Of a stretch of 33,183 nt of DNA, positions 1 through 7,404 are shown in pieces. A program made the position numbers and the translations under genes. The DNA is from an uncultured Lachnospiraceae bacterium (lineage in GTDB: Bacteria > Bacillota > Clostridia > Lachnospirales > Lachnospiraceae): assembly GCA_947626965.1 (NCBI GenBank), contig CANQUH010000021.1, forward strand, positions 1-33,183. The letters run 5' to 3'. A model generated the notes under the pieces. That model was not told where the DNA came from. It was given only the letters and a program-made list of their open reading frames with translations, and did no database searches. Within the stretch, counting starts at the first letter, position 1, and each line of letters starts with the position of its first letter.

Positions 1-1371
1 ATTGCCATAATATCGCCCGTCGGCCGAATCATAATGACAATCTCCGATATTTCCGTTGATTGTGATGGAGCTCAGACCGGTACAGTTCTTAAATGCACAC
101 TTTGCCAGTGAAGTCAGCGACTGGGGAAGGGTGACAGTTCCCAGAGCCGTACAGCCCCCAAAACAAAGTTCTCCAATGGAAGCTGTTTTGGAACCAAATG
201 TCAGGTCTGTCAGAGCCGTGCAGTTATAAAACGCGTGATCCTGGATGTTCAGCAGGCTGTCCGGCAGGCGGACTGTTTTTAACGAGGTATCATTCGCAAA
301 AGCATAGCTGCTGATATCGGTGAGACCGCCTCCCAGGGTGACGCTGTTCAAATCATAGCAGCGATAGAAAGCATATGCGCCGATCGTCTTTACCCCGCTC
401 CCGATATCCAGGCTGGTCATGTGGACATAATCGTTCGCATTCTGCGCTCCACCGGTGGCAAACAGGTACGCCGGAATCCTGGAGACCGTGCTGCCGAAGG
501 TGACGGACAGGCCGTCTGTGTTTACTCCCGCGTTATAAAAGACGGAATTATTGCCATAATATCGCCCGTCGGCCGAATCATAATGACAATCTCCGATATT
601 TCCGTTGATTGTGATGGAGCTCAGACTGGTACAATTCTTAAATGCGCCTTTCCCCAGTAAAGTAATCCCATCGGGAATTACCAGCGTCTTGATAGAAGAG
701 CAGCCGCTGAAGGCAAATTCCTTCACAGAACTGATCCTGTACGTCGTCCCGCCATATATTACAGAGGTGGGCAGCGTCACGCTGGATGCACTGCCGGTAT
801 AGCCAGCGAGGACGGCTACACCGTTGCTGACTTCAAAAACAAAACCTTCAGATTCAAAAGAATCCGCTGCAGGCACGATCCCGTTGTCAGTCTCAAGCTG
901 CACCAGTTCGTCTACATCCGGTTCTTCCGTCACAACGAGTTCTTCCGCCGCGACCGGTTCTTCCATCAAAACAGACTCTTCGGAATCGACAGGTTCTTCT
1001 GCCGCAGCCGGATCCTCCAGCGAAACAGACTCTTCGGAATTCGTTGGTTCTTCTGCCGCGACCGGTTCCTCGCTCAATACAATACTCTCTTTGGACAGAT
1101 CCTCTGCAGAACTGTCGACGCCGGATGTTTGAATCGGTTCCTGGACTACGCTGTCCACAGCCAGAATGTCTGCATATGCATTCGGAATCTCAGAAAGGTT
1201 CTCCGATTCCGCAGCCCCTTCAGCTTCTTCCACAGTCAGAGATTCCACGACTGCTTCCGGTTCCGGGGTACCATCAGCACAAACCGCCAGAGCATTCCAT
1301 GATACGGCCCAAAACAGCATGCAGCAAAAGATTATGCCTGCCGGTTTTTTCTGTTTTCTCATTTTCTCCAT
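1..1371 (-). CDS. BspA-like leucine-rich-repeat surface protein, C-terminus cut by window edge
   Basis: The minus frame is open from ATG at 1371 to base 1, giving 457 visible residues with no stop. It starts with a signal peptide (basic MEKMRKQKK, a hydrophobic stretch, then Ala-rich cleavage region near residue 30). An acidic Glu/Pro/Ala segment follows with an 18-residue unit repeated about 2.5 times (residues ~100-150), probably a stalk. The rest is LRR_5/BspA repeats with phrases such as FKNCTSLSSITI and YAFYRCYDLNSVTL. Such repeats in secreted Firmicute proteins usually mediate adhesion. A consensus promoter and AAGGAGA 9 nt upstream support this start; a second ATG three codons in is less well spaced. 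A block of 183 residues begins to repeat nearly exactly at the window edge. No anchor can be seen because the end is missing. Confidence 0.85.
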   Translation of the reverse strand, partial: MEKMRKQKKPAGIIFCCMLFWAVSWNALAVCADGTPEPEAVVESLTVEEAEGAAESENLSEIPNAYADILAVDSVVQEPIQTSGVDSSAEDLSKESIVLSEEPVAAEEPTNSEESVSLEDPAAAEEPVDSEESVLMEEPVAAEELVVTEEPDVDELVQLETDNGIVPAADSFESEGFVFEVSNGVAVLAGYTGSASSVTLPTSVIYGGTTYRISSVKEFAFSGCSSIKTLVIPDGITLLGKGAFKNCTSLSSITINGNIGDCHYDSADGRYYGNNSVFYNAGVNTDGLSVTFGSTVSRIPAYLFATGGAQNANDYVHMTSLDIGSGVKTIGAYAFYRCYDLNSVTLGGGLTDISSYAFANDTSLKTVRLPDSLLNIQDHAFYNCTALTDLTFGSKTASIGELCFGGCTALGTVTLPQSLTSLAKCAFKNCTGLSSITINGNIGDCHYDSADGRYYGN

Positions 1372-1430
1372 TTCTTTGCTTCTCCTTTCCGCTGTATTAT
1401 TAGAAAGCAAATTAAATAGCTGCAATTATT

Positions 1431-1459
1431 ATCATAACCTCCCCTAAATCCCTTGTCAA
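1431..1459 (-). promoter_or_regulatory. Promoter of BspA-like gene
   Basis: On the minus strand TTGACA (1459-1454) and TATGAT (1436-1431) are separated by exactly 17 bases. Transcription would start near 1424, about 50 nt before the ATG at 1371. Confidence 0.7.
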
Positions 1460-1540
1460 GAAATACTGGAATATGGACCAGGACTTCATCCCCTGTCTGA
1501 TATATTGCAAAAAATGCGTGCTTTCTCCCGTCGGAAGGAT

Positions 1541-1546
1541 TATAAT
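1541..1546 (+). promoter_or_regulatory. Possible -10 of YARHG gene promoter
   Basis: A perfect TATAAT lies about 40 nt upstream of the ATG at 1584. No good -35 hexamer is found 16-18 bases upstream, so it may need an activator, or the match may be chance. Confidence 0.35.
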
Positions 1547-1583
1547 GAAATTAGTATAAAAAGAAGAGAGAGGTGAACTGCAC

Positions 1584-3179
1584 ATGAAATGTAAATTTAC
1601 CAGAAGTATCCTGATACTTGTTTTGCTGTTTGGAATCTGGAAAAAAGACGCGGCAGCTGCTGACTTCTATATTTTTTCACAAAGTCAGGAGTCTTATCTG
1701 ACGGAAAGTGATATCGCGCAGCTGACCGCTCAGGAACTGTGCTATGCGCGGAACGAGATTTACGCAAGACATGGCAGAAAATTTTTATCGTTGGAACTGC
1801 AGGAATATTTCGGTCAGCAGGACTGGTATACGCCGTCTGTGTCGCCGGAGGAGTTTTCAGATGCTGTTTTTAACGAAGCGGAACTGGCAAATATCCAGCT
1901 GCTTCAGAACCGGGAGTATTCCATTCTTCCGGATGGCTACGCTCTGGATATTTCCGGTTATGATATCAGTCTGGTCAGACCACAGTCAGATGCGCAAAGC
2001 AGTCAGACGACGGTCAGAGAGCCATGTAATTCTTATGCAGATGTAGTGGCACAGCTTGAGAGTATCTATGGACCTGCGGGATATTCACTGGATATATACG
2101 GTATGCTGTACAAAATGACAGGCACTTGTCTTGTCAAGCTGATTGATTTTGATCACAACGGACAGGATGAACTGGTCGTTGTTTATGAGCGGCTGGATCA
2201 GGATTATCCCCTCTACTGGCTTGAAGTATGGGGGCAGACAGATTCCGGAGTCCGCATGTTATATGAAGGGGATACCTGTTATGGCGGAGACTACGCGGCG
2301 CGCGGGCTGGATATGACAACCTGTGACGGACAGGAGTATATCATTACAGGAGATTTTGGATATGAGCAGGACTACACCTGGCTGGGATACAAAGACGGAG
2401 TTTTTCAGCCAGTTATGAAATGTGTCTTTGACGATTCTTCAGACTGCGTGATTGTAAACGGAGAAAGGATATCCACATCGCAGTGGCAGGAAGAGGAACA
2501 AAAATGGATGGAGAACTGGTATGGATGGGGATTTTATTCCGCAGATGTTCCGAATGATCTTCTGGAAGAAACAAACGCAACAAAAAAGCAGCTGAAAATG
2601 GATATAACAGAACGTGCGCCGCTTGCGCAGGGAGAATGTGGACAAGATGCGGTATGGTCGCTGGATGAGGCCGGAGTACTGACAATCAGCGGGAAAGGCG
2701 CGCTTTACGACTATGATGTTGTGCCATGGGCAGAATACAGAAGTAAGATTATCCGCGCTGTCGTAGAAGAAGGAATCACTGAACTTTGTTCCGGATGCTT
2801 TTTTGATTGTGGAAATCTGAAACGTGCGGAACTGCCGGAAGGACTTATTGATTTAAAGTCAAATCTGTTCCGGGACTGCTACAGTCTGGAAAGCGTAAAT
2901 ATTCCGTCAACGGTAACAAGTATTGCAATGTATTCATTTAACAGCTGTGAATCTCTAACGTCGGCCGATCTGCCCGAAGCACTGGAAAACATTGGAAATC
3001 TTGCGTTTTTTGATTGTCCTTCCCTGAGCAGGATCACATTCCACGGAAATTTGCCTTCCATAGGAACCAATTCATTCGCCACCGTGACAGCAGATGTCTC
3101 CTATCCGGCAGGAAATGAGACGTGGACTTACGGTGCCCTGACGTCTTACGGGGGATCATTGACCTGGTATGGTTATTGA
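1584..3179 (+). CDS. Secreted YARHG-domain protein with C-terminal BspA-like LRR repeats
   Basis: 531 residues, start supported by GAGAGGTG 9 nt upstream. Residues 1-26 are a signal peptide ending AAAA. Residues 42-110 form a YARHG domain, with the core YARNEIYARHG at 54-64; this is an extracellular domain of unknown function common in Firmicute envelope proteins. Residues ~150-330 contain a Asp-rich loop (IDFDHNGQDEL, 187-197) like the D-x-D-x-N-G calcium loops of FG-GAP/VCBS repeats. Residues ~345-500 are LRR_5/BspA repeats of the same type as in the divergent neighbour, ending in a Trp/Tyr-rich tail. No sortase motif or C-terminal membrane anchor is visible, so it is probably secreted or held by another partner. 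The binding target cannot be told from sequence. Confidence 0.85.
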   Translation: MKCKFTRSILILVLLFGIWKKDAAAADFYIFSQSQESYLTESDIAQLTAQELCYARNEIYARHGRKFLSLELQEYFGQQDWYTPSVSPEEFSDAVFNEAELANIQLLQNREYSILPDGYALDISGYDISLVRPQSDAQSSQTTVREPCNSYADVVAQLESIYGPAGYSLDIYGMLYKMTGTCLVKLIDFDHNGQDELVVVYERLDQDYPLYWLEVWGQTDSGVRMLYEGDTCYGGDYAARGLDMTTCDGQEYIITGDFGYEQDYTWLGYKDGVFQPVMKCVFDDSSDCVIVNGERISTSQWQEEEQKWMENWYGWGFYSADVPNDLLEETNATKKQLKMDITERAPLAQGECGQDAVWSLDEAGVLTISGKGALYDYDVVPWAEYRSKIIRAVVEEGITELCSGCFFDCGNLKRAELPEGLIDLKSNLFRDCYSLESVNIPSTVTSIAMYSFNSCESLTSADLPEALENIGNLAFFDCPSLSRITFHGNLPSIGTNSFATVTADVSYPAGNETWTYGALTSYGGSLTWYGY

Positions 3180-3324
3180 CCGTTCGTTCAGAAGAACAGG
3201 CAGAAGGAAGATGTAAATTTTTAAACTTATATATGGCCTTGATCAGCCCCGCACTGACAGGCATATGCTTTTATAGGGAAGACAAAACGATTTTCGTTTT
3301 GCTCGTTCCCTGCGCCGAATTTGC

Positions 3325-3344
3325 GCCGCTCAGGCGGCATTTTT
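3325..3344 (+). terminator. Probable terminator after the YARHG gene
   Basis: GCCGC and GCGGC form a 5-bp stem around loop TCAG, followed by ATTTTT. It sits about 145 nt after the stop at 3179. The stem is short, so confidence is moderate. Confidence 0.45.
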
Positions 3345-3375
3345 CCGCTTCAAATCCGTGCGCATCTTCTCCGTT

Positions 3376-3420
3376 CCGGTCGGCGCTGGACGAATGTCCA
3401 CTGGACATTCAGCGCCCCGG
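3376..3420. repeat. Long interrupted intergenic hairpin
   Basis: Arms CCGG/CCGG, GGCGCTG (3382-3388)/CAGCGCC (3410-3416) and AATGTCC (3393-3399)/GGACATT (3403-3409) stack around a 3-nt ACT loop with one 4-nt bulge. From memory it resembles dispersed intergenic elements of Clostridia, but only one copy is visible here. Confidence 0.5.
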
Positions 3421-3479
3421 AGGGTTTATCATATTTTCCGAATGGATTTATAAAAATCAAGAATACCGGCATTCAAATC

Positions 3480-3707
3480 TCACACCGCCGCGAATTTGTT
3501 CAGTACATTCTCAAACGCGCCGTCCTGCGTGCCATATTTCACCGTAAGATCTTTTGTCAGGTCCATACTCATAACACCCAGAATAGACTTCGCATCAACC
3601 ACCATCCTGTTATAAAATATATCAATATCAAAATCACATTTCTCAGCAGCCCTCACAAACTCACATACGTCATCCACGGCCCTCAGCCTGATTTTCTTTT
3701 CCAGCAT
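3480..3707 (-). CDS. HPr-like protein lacking the active-site histidine
   Basis: 75 residues with GAGGAGA upstream of the ATG. The second half fits the HPr fold: the segment around residues 37-50 (VVDAKSILGVMSMDL) matches the HPr regulatory serine region, with Ser41 in the position of HPr Ser46. The N-terminal loop that carries phosphorylatable His15 (the G-x-H-A-R-P motif) is absent and the protein is shorter there. It therefore cannot act as a PEP-dependent phosphocarrier. Related histidine-less proteins such as Bacillus Crh act in catabolite regulation through the serine; a similar regulatory role here is inference. No PTS gene is nearby. Confidence 0.75.
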   Translation of the reverse strand: MLEKKIRLRAVDDVCEFVRAAEKCDFDIDIFYNRMVVDAKSILGVMSMDLTKDLTVKYGTQDGAFENVLNKFAAV

Positions 3708-3866
3708 AATTCTGTCTCCTCTGTCTTAACCATATCCCGCACCGTCAGAGTGATACTTCCGGCAGTCTCACAGCCTGCGCAGGAACTGGGCTTTTACGGT
3801 AATTATTAACAGATTTACAAAAAATATACCTGCTTCACAACAAAAATCATAGCCTTATACGAAATT

Positions 3867-4829
3867 TTATAATCTGCTTTCCTGTCCGGATCCTTCCGTC
3901 ATCCATTTTCTGAATTTCAGCGGCCAGAACTGTCTCTGCAGATTCAGATTTTCTCTCTCCCGAATGGAAATACTGCCGCAAAATCCCCGCCAGAGGCGCT
4001 GAATCTCCTCCTCACTTACAGGCGGCAGGCCTGCTGCACTGTACGCCGGATATTTTATTTTTTCAATCCTTTCTGAGGAAAGTTGTTCTTCATTTTTTCG
4101 GATTCCATCGGCAGATTCTTCCACCCGTCTGGCTTTTTCAGGATCTTTCCCACAGCTTTCTCTTCCCGCTCCTCTTCCGGAAAATCCGCTCCTGTCTTCA
4201 AGATACTCTGGCAGTTCTTTCCCTGCCCCTCTCCAGATAAACCACTGCTGCCGCGCCGCATGAACCAAACAATCCCCTGAGCAGTGATCAAAAATCAGAA
4301 AATGTTCGTTCGGGAAGCGGTCAGAAAAATGTTCCCCGATCAAAGGAAGTATCTGATTCTCCGCCTCAATTTCGGAAAACAGAACACCTCCTTCTATCTC
4401 TCTGAAACGCACAAAGCCCTCATACCTGTGAGCCTCGTTCTGTACCTTCCGCGAAAGCTCAAAAATCCGGCAGGCATTTGTATCCTGCAGTCCCTCAATC
4501 AGATGGCGCGCAATCCGGGAATCCGTATGGCGGGACAGCCCAACCGCCAGCACCCGGTAAATACAGTCCGCTTTTTCCGGCGCATTCGCCAGCGCCGCCC
4601 GGTAAATCATCTCATAGGAAGTCTCTCCCATTCTGCGCCTTATCGTATCGGCTACTTTCTGCGCTTTCTGCGCGTCTGTCTCCACACTTCTGTATTCGGC
4701 AAACAGCTCCAGATCCGTGGGCCCTTCTACGCGCAGCGCAACATTCGCGTGACCGAGGCGGCTTGCCCACGCGTTGTACACCCCGGTAAAAATTCCGTCC
4801 ACACAATCCTCGCATACATAAATTACCAT
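3867..4829 (-). CDS. TIGR03915 family putative DNA metabolism protein (UDG-linked)
   Basis: 320 residues from the ATG at 4829, chosen because the family begins with M-V-I-Y-x-C-x-D and a GGGGGA site lies 8 nt upstream; the open frame extends 41 codons further without similar support. The N-terminal ~230 residues match the family, including the early D-G-I-F-T-G-V-Y-x-A-W motif, and the C-terminus (FWPLKFRKWMTE) is typical. A charged segment at ~220-270 looks like a linker. In many bacteria this family is found beside the TIGR03916 radical SAM protein, as here, and has been linked by context to uracil-DNA glycosylase-like repair. Its chemistry is not established. It is the second gene of the operon, about 190 nt after the radical SAM stop. 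Confidence 0.8.
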   Translation of the reverse strand: MVIYVCEDCVDGIFTGVYNAWASRLGHANVALRVEGPTDLELFAEYRSVETDAQKAQKVADTIRRRMGETSYEMIYRAALANAPEKADCIYRVLAVGLSRHTDSRIARHLIEGLQDTNACRIFELSRKVQNEAHRYEGFVRFREIEGGVLFSEIEAENQILPLIGEHFSDRFPNEHFLIFDHCSGDCLVHAARQQWFIWRGAGKELPEYLEDRSGFSGRGAGRESCGKDPEKARRVEESADGIRKNEEQLSSERIEKIKYPAYSAAGLPPVSEEEIQRLWRGFCGSISIRERENLNLQRQFWPLKFRKWMTEGSGQESRL

Positions 4830-4922
4830 CTTTGTTTCCCCCTGCATTTTCATACTCCGAAACCGATCCGTCCCCATCCTTTCAAACCACGGATCCCCAA
4901 AAACTGCTTTGTCACCCATTCT

Positions 4923-5019
4923 GCTGCCGACAGTATTCTGGTCATGAATCATTTATCGGACAGTGGATTTCCAAACCGTGCATCCCGGTCACTTCGTCAC
5001 TTTCATGACCAGCGGCAGC
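4923..5019 (-). other. Inverted repeat between the two repair genes
   Basis: CTGGTCATGA (4938-4947) pairs perfectly with TCATGACCAG (5003-5012), and GCTGCC (4923-4928) with GGCAGC (5014-5019). The fold would lie in the mRNA just after the radical SAM stop (5024) and before the next start (4829). It may be an mRNA processing or stability element; no T-run follows, so it is not a simple terminator. Confidence 0.45.
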
Positions 5020-5023
5020 TCTG

Positions 5024-6349
5024 CTACATTCCCGCAAGCTTCAGTTTCTCCGGCACTTCTCCCAGCATCTGGCCGTCGTCAAACAAAGACAGCTGGCGGT
5101 ACGTCACAGTCTCTGCCGGACGGCGCTCGCAGACCTGAAGCAGATTTCTCAGAATAAAATCCTCCTCAATCCGCAGAGGATACATCTGTCTGCCGTTGCA
5201 GGTAATAAAATAGACGGCCCGCTTCAGAACAACCCCTGCTTTTTTCAGAGCAGGAAAATCCAGCGTGCCATGACGCCTCGCCTGCACAATACGGCGTGCG
5301 GACTTCGGACCGATCCCCGGCACGCGCAGAAGTGTATAATAATCCGCCTGGTTTACCTCCACCGGAAATCTTTCCAAATGAGACAGCGCCCAGTCGCATT
5401 TCGGATCAAGCGCAGCGTTGAAATTCGGACGTGACTCACTCAGCAGCTCACCCGCGGTAAATCCATAAAACCGCAGCAGCCAGTCCGCCTGATACAGCCG
5501 ATGCTCCCTCAGAAGAGGCGGCCCGCCGGGCAGCGCGGGCAGAAGCGCATCCTGATTTACCTGAACAAACGCGGAAAAAAATACTCTTTTTAAATCAAAT
5601 TTCCGATACAGAGATTCTGCCACCGAAAGAATCTGAAAATCACTTTCCGGCGTCGCGCCAACGATCATCTGCGTACTTTGTCCGCCCGGGACAAACCGGG
5701 GCGCGTTCCGGTACAAGACAAGCTCTTCTTTATTTTCTTTCCGGCGGATCTGTACCTGCCGCATCGGCGCAAGGATCTTTTTGCGGGTTTTGTGCGGAGC
5801 AAGACGCCGAAGGCTCTCCGCCGTCGGCAGTTCCAGATTCACACTCATGCGGTCCGCGAGAAAACCTGTCTTCTCAATCAGTTCCTGTGAAGCTCCCGGT
5901 ATCGCCTTCACATGAATGTACCCCTCAAAATGATACTGACTGCGCAGCTGATACAGCGTCTGATAAAGCAGCTCCATCGTATAGTTCGGATTTTTCAAAA
6001 TCCCGGAGCTCAGAAAAAGTCCCTCAATATAGTTCCTCCGGTAAAATTCGATCGTAAGACGGCAGACCTCATCCGGAGTAAATGAAGCACGGAGAATATC
6101 ATTGGAACTGCGGTTCAGACAGTAACGGCAGTCAAAAACGCACTCGTTCGTAAACAAAATCTTCAGAAGCGAGATACAGCGGCCGTCTGTCGAAAAGCTG
6201 TGGCAGATGCCGGGAGCTATGCAATTCCCCATGCCGCGGCCGCTTCCCGCTCTGTCCACACCGCTCGAAGTGCAGGCTACATCATATTTCGCCGCATCCG
6301 ACAGAATCATGAGCTTCTGATATAAATCCATCTCCTGCGTAATCTCCAT
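5024..6349 (-). CDS. Putative DNA modification/repair radical SAM protein (TIGR03916 type)
   Basis: 441 residues from ATG 6349, which has GAGGA 9 nt upstream; another ATG at 6358 is too close to that site. The radical SAM cluster motif C70-x3-C74-x2-C77 (CVFDCRYC) is intact, preceded by a conserved Cys-rich segment (MGNCIAPGICHSF) of the family. Residues ~170-270 carry the rest of the barrel. Residues 340-357 (LLRVPGIGPKSARRIVQA) form a helix-hairpin-helix DNA-binding motif, which is why a DNA substrate is proposed. Family context pairs it with the downstream TIGR03915 protein. The leader from its promoter is about 200 nt long and a LexA box overlaps the predicted transcription start, so damage induction is likely. 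The substrate is unknown. Confidence 0.88.
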   Translation of the reverse strand: MEITQEMDLYQKLMILSDAAKYDVACTSSGVDRAGSGRGMGNCIAPGICHSFSTDGRCISLLKILFTNECVFDCRYCLNRSSNDILRASFTPDEVCRLTIEFYRRNYIEGLFLSSGILKNPNYTMELLYQTLYQLRSQYHFEGYIHVKAIPGASQELIEKTGFLADRMSVNLELPTAESLRRLAPHKTRKKILAPMRQVQIRRKENKEELVLYRNAPRFVPGGQSTQMIVGATPESDFQILSVAESLYRKFDLKRVFFSAFVQVNQDALLPALPGGPPLLREHRLYQADWLLRFYGFTAGELLSESRPNFNAALDPKCDWALSHLERFPVEVNQADYYTLLRVPGIGPKSARRIVQARRHGTLDFPALKKAGVVLKRAVYFITCNGRQMYPLRIEEDFILRNLLQVCERRPAETVTYRQLSLFDDGQMLGEVPEKLKLAGM

Positions 6350-6538
6350 AATTTCCATTCCTCATTTCTATACGGAAAATAATCTGCCAGGTTCTCAATC
6401 TGCGTTCGGCAGGGCATCTCTGCATCTGCCAGAGCAGAAAAAGCCCTGCATTTCCGCTGAAATTTCTGATTCTCAATGCTGCGGCGGCAAATCAGTCCGG
6501 AACCTATCCTCCCAGAGCACGGCTTTTCTTTTAATAAT

Positions 6539-6552
6539 CGAACATATGTTCT
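6539..6552 (-). promoter_or_regulatory. LexA/DinR (SOS) box
   Basis: CGAACATATGTTCT matches the Gram-positive LexA consensus CGAACRNRYGTTYC at 13 of 14 positions, with a perfect 12-bp palindrome core at 6540-6551. It covers the predicted transcription start of the radical SAM operon, an ideal place for repression. Confidence 0.8.
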
Positions 6553-6560
6553 GTTTTTCC

Positions 6561-6589
6561 ATCATAGCACAGGATTTGAACTTTTTCAA
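6561..6589 (-). promoter_or_regulatory. Promoter of the radical SAM repair operon
   Basis: TTGAAA (6589-6584) and TATGAT (6566-6561) with a 17-base spacer on the minus strand. The start would fall near 6554, inside or next to the LexA box. Confidence 0.65.
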
Positions 6590-6744
6590 TAACTAATTTT
6601 TTGCGCAGCAGCTGATTTCCATGTGCGGGCCTGCGCAGATTTCAGAAACTTCCTTCGGTCGTTTCTTCCATTGTCGCGGGCGCGTTCGGGCAGCTCACGC
6701 AAGCGTGGCTCCCCTCACTTTGCCTTCGCGCATCAAACACAAAG

Positions 6745-6774
6745 AGCCGTGATCTTTATCGGATCACGGCTTTT
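6745..6774. terminator. Strong bidirectional-type terminator
   Basis: A perfect 10-bp stem AGCCGTGATC/GATCACGGCT with a 7-nt loop is followed by TTTTG on the plus strand and by CTTTGTG on the minus strand. On the minus strand it could end the DUF1858 transcript, about 175 nt after its stop. Confidence 0.65.
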
Positions 6775-6804
6775 GTACTTTACCAGTTTTCAGTTTATCG
6801 TCTG

Positions 6805-6867
6805 CAGCTTCAAGACTGCTTGCGAGCCCTGCGCGCAGGATTCAGCTCTGCGTCAGCAGACATTTTC
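6805..6867 (-). repeat. Dispersed intergenic repeat, copy 1
   Basis: About 63 bases align with 14758-14821 with one gap. They share TGCGAG, TGCGCGC and the identical 16-mer CTGCGTCAGCAGACAT. Both copies sit in gene-free DNA. Confidence 0.6.
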
Positions 6868-6947
6868 AATTCAGGCCCGTCCGTACACTGCGCCGCAGTA
6901 CCGGGCAAATCCTACAATGCTCTCTGCTGACGTTTCCGCGGTACGTT

Positions 6948-7160
6948 TTACGCCTCGAGAGCTTCAAGAAATGCGTTCAGTCTGGCAAGAAGCACATCGA
7001 CATCAATTCCATGCACCATAGCTGCCTCCTCCAGAGATTCCATCTGAGAAGACGGACATCCGACACAGTGCATTCCTCCCGCCATCAAAACAGGAGCAAG
7101 ACCCTGATTAATCTGAAGAATCTGACCGATCAGCATATCTTTTGTGATTTTTGTTGCCAT
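6948..7160 (-). CDS. DUF1858 domain protein
   Basis: 70 residues, a length typical for stand-alone DUF1858 proteins. The family pattern is clear: an N-terminal T-K-D-M-x-I-G segment, the motif MHCVGCPSS at residues 30-38 with Cys32 and Cys35, and the following E-S-L-E-E-A-A. DUF1858 proteins are often linked to redox or Fe-S enzymes and the cysteine pair is the likely functional site, but the reaction is unknown. AAGGAGG precedes the ATG and a consensus promoter lies just upstream. It is divergent from a ferredoxin gene, which fits a redox role. Confidence 0.85.
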   Translation of the reverse strand: MATKITKDMLIGQILQINQGLAPVLMAGGMHCVGCPSSQMESLEEAAMVHGIDVDVLLARLNAFLEALEA

Positions 7161-7193
7161 TGGAAAATTACCTCCTTTATTTATTCTCCAGCT

Positions 7194-7222
7194 ATTATAA
7201 TACGATTCATATTATATTGCAA
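7194..7222 (-). promoter_or_regulatory. Promoter of DUF1858 gene
   Basis: TTGCAA (7222-7217), 17-base spacer, perfect TATAAT (7199-7194) on the minus strand, about 35 nt before the start codon. Confidence 0.7.
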
Positions 7223-7317
7223 GACGGCAATCCTCCCCAATGTCGTCCGCGCCACTGGTCATAAAACGAATGGTAATCTGCCCTTTCTTGTTATATGCTT
7301 CCATTTGAAAAATATCC

Positions 7318-7346
7318 TTGCATAATTAGACGTTCTGTATTAAAAT
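7318..7346 (+). promoter_or_regulatory. Promoter of ferredoxin gene
   Basis: TTGCAT (7318-7323), 17-base spacer, TAAAAT (7341-7346). Transcription would start near 7354, about 50 nt before the ATG at 7405. Confidence 0.65.
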
Positions 7347-7404
7347 AGGGCAGAAGGTTCCCGACAGGGAACGCAGAAAACTATATAAGAAGGAGGAACT
7401 TATT

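Larger units (their letters stand above)
3180..3479. other. Gene-free stretch with hairpins
   Basis: This 300-base convergent interval holds three foldable elements and no credible gene. An 8-bp hairpin CAAAACGA/TCGTTTTG lies at 3283-3301, a GC-rich hairpin with a T-run at 3325-3344, and a long interrupted hairpin at 3376-3420. The open frames crossing it lack ribosome sites and look like translated repeat DNA. Confidence 0.5.
6350..6947. other. Intergenic region: SOS promoter, terminator, repeat element
   Basis: About 600 bases without a convincing gene. From left to right it holds the leader and promoter/LexA box of the repair operon (to 6589), several small hairpins at ~6640-6710, a strong terminator (6745-6774), a dispersed repeat copy (6805-6867) and a 10-bp inverted repeat CGTCAGCAGA (6851-6860)/TCTGCTGACG (6923-6932) just beyond the DUF1858 stop. 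Confidence 0.6.

Noticed and set aside
3122-3809. Plus-strand genes between the YARHG gene and the repair operon
   Set aside because: They overlap the YARHG gene or lie antisense to the HPr-like gene, lack ribosome sites and mostly translate hairpin DNA.
6282-6476. Small minus-strand gene before the radical SAM gene
   Set aside because: It overlaps the radical SAM start, has no convincing ribosome site and no recognisable motif. A leader peptide cannot be fully excluded.
6623-7021. 132-codon plus-strand gene
   Set aside because: It translates the terminator and the dispersed repeat and runs into the antisense of DUF1858.
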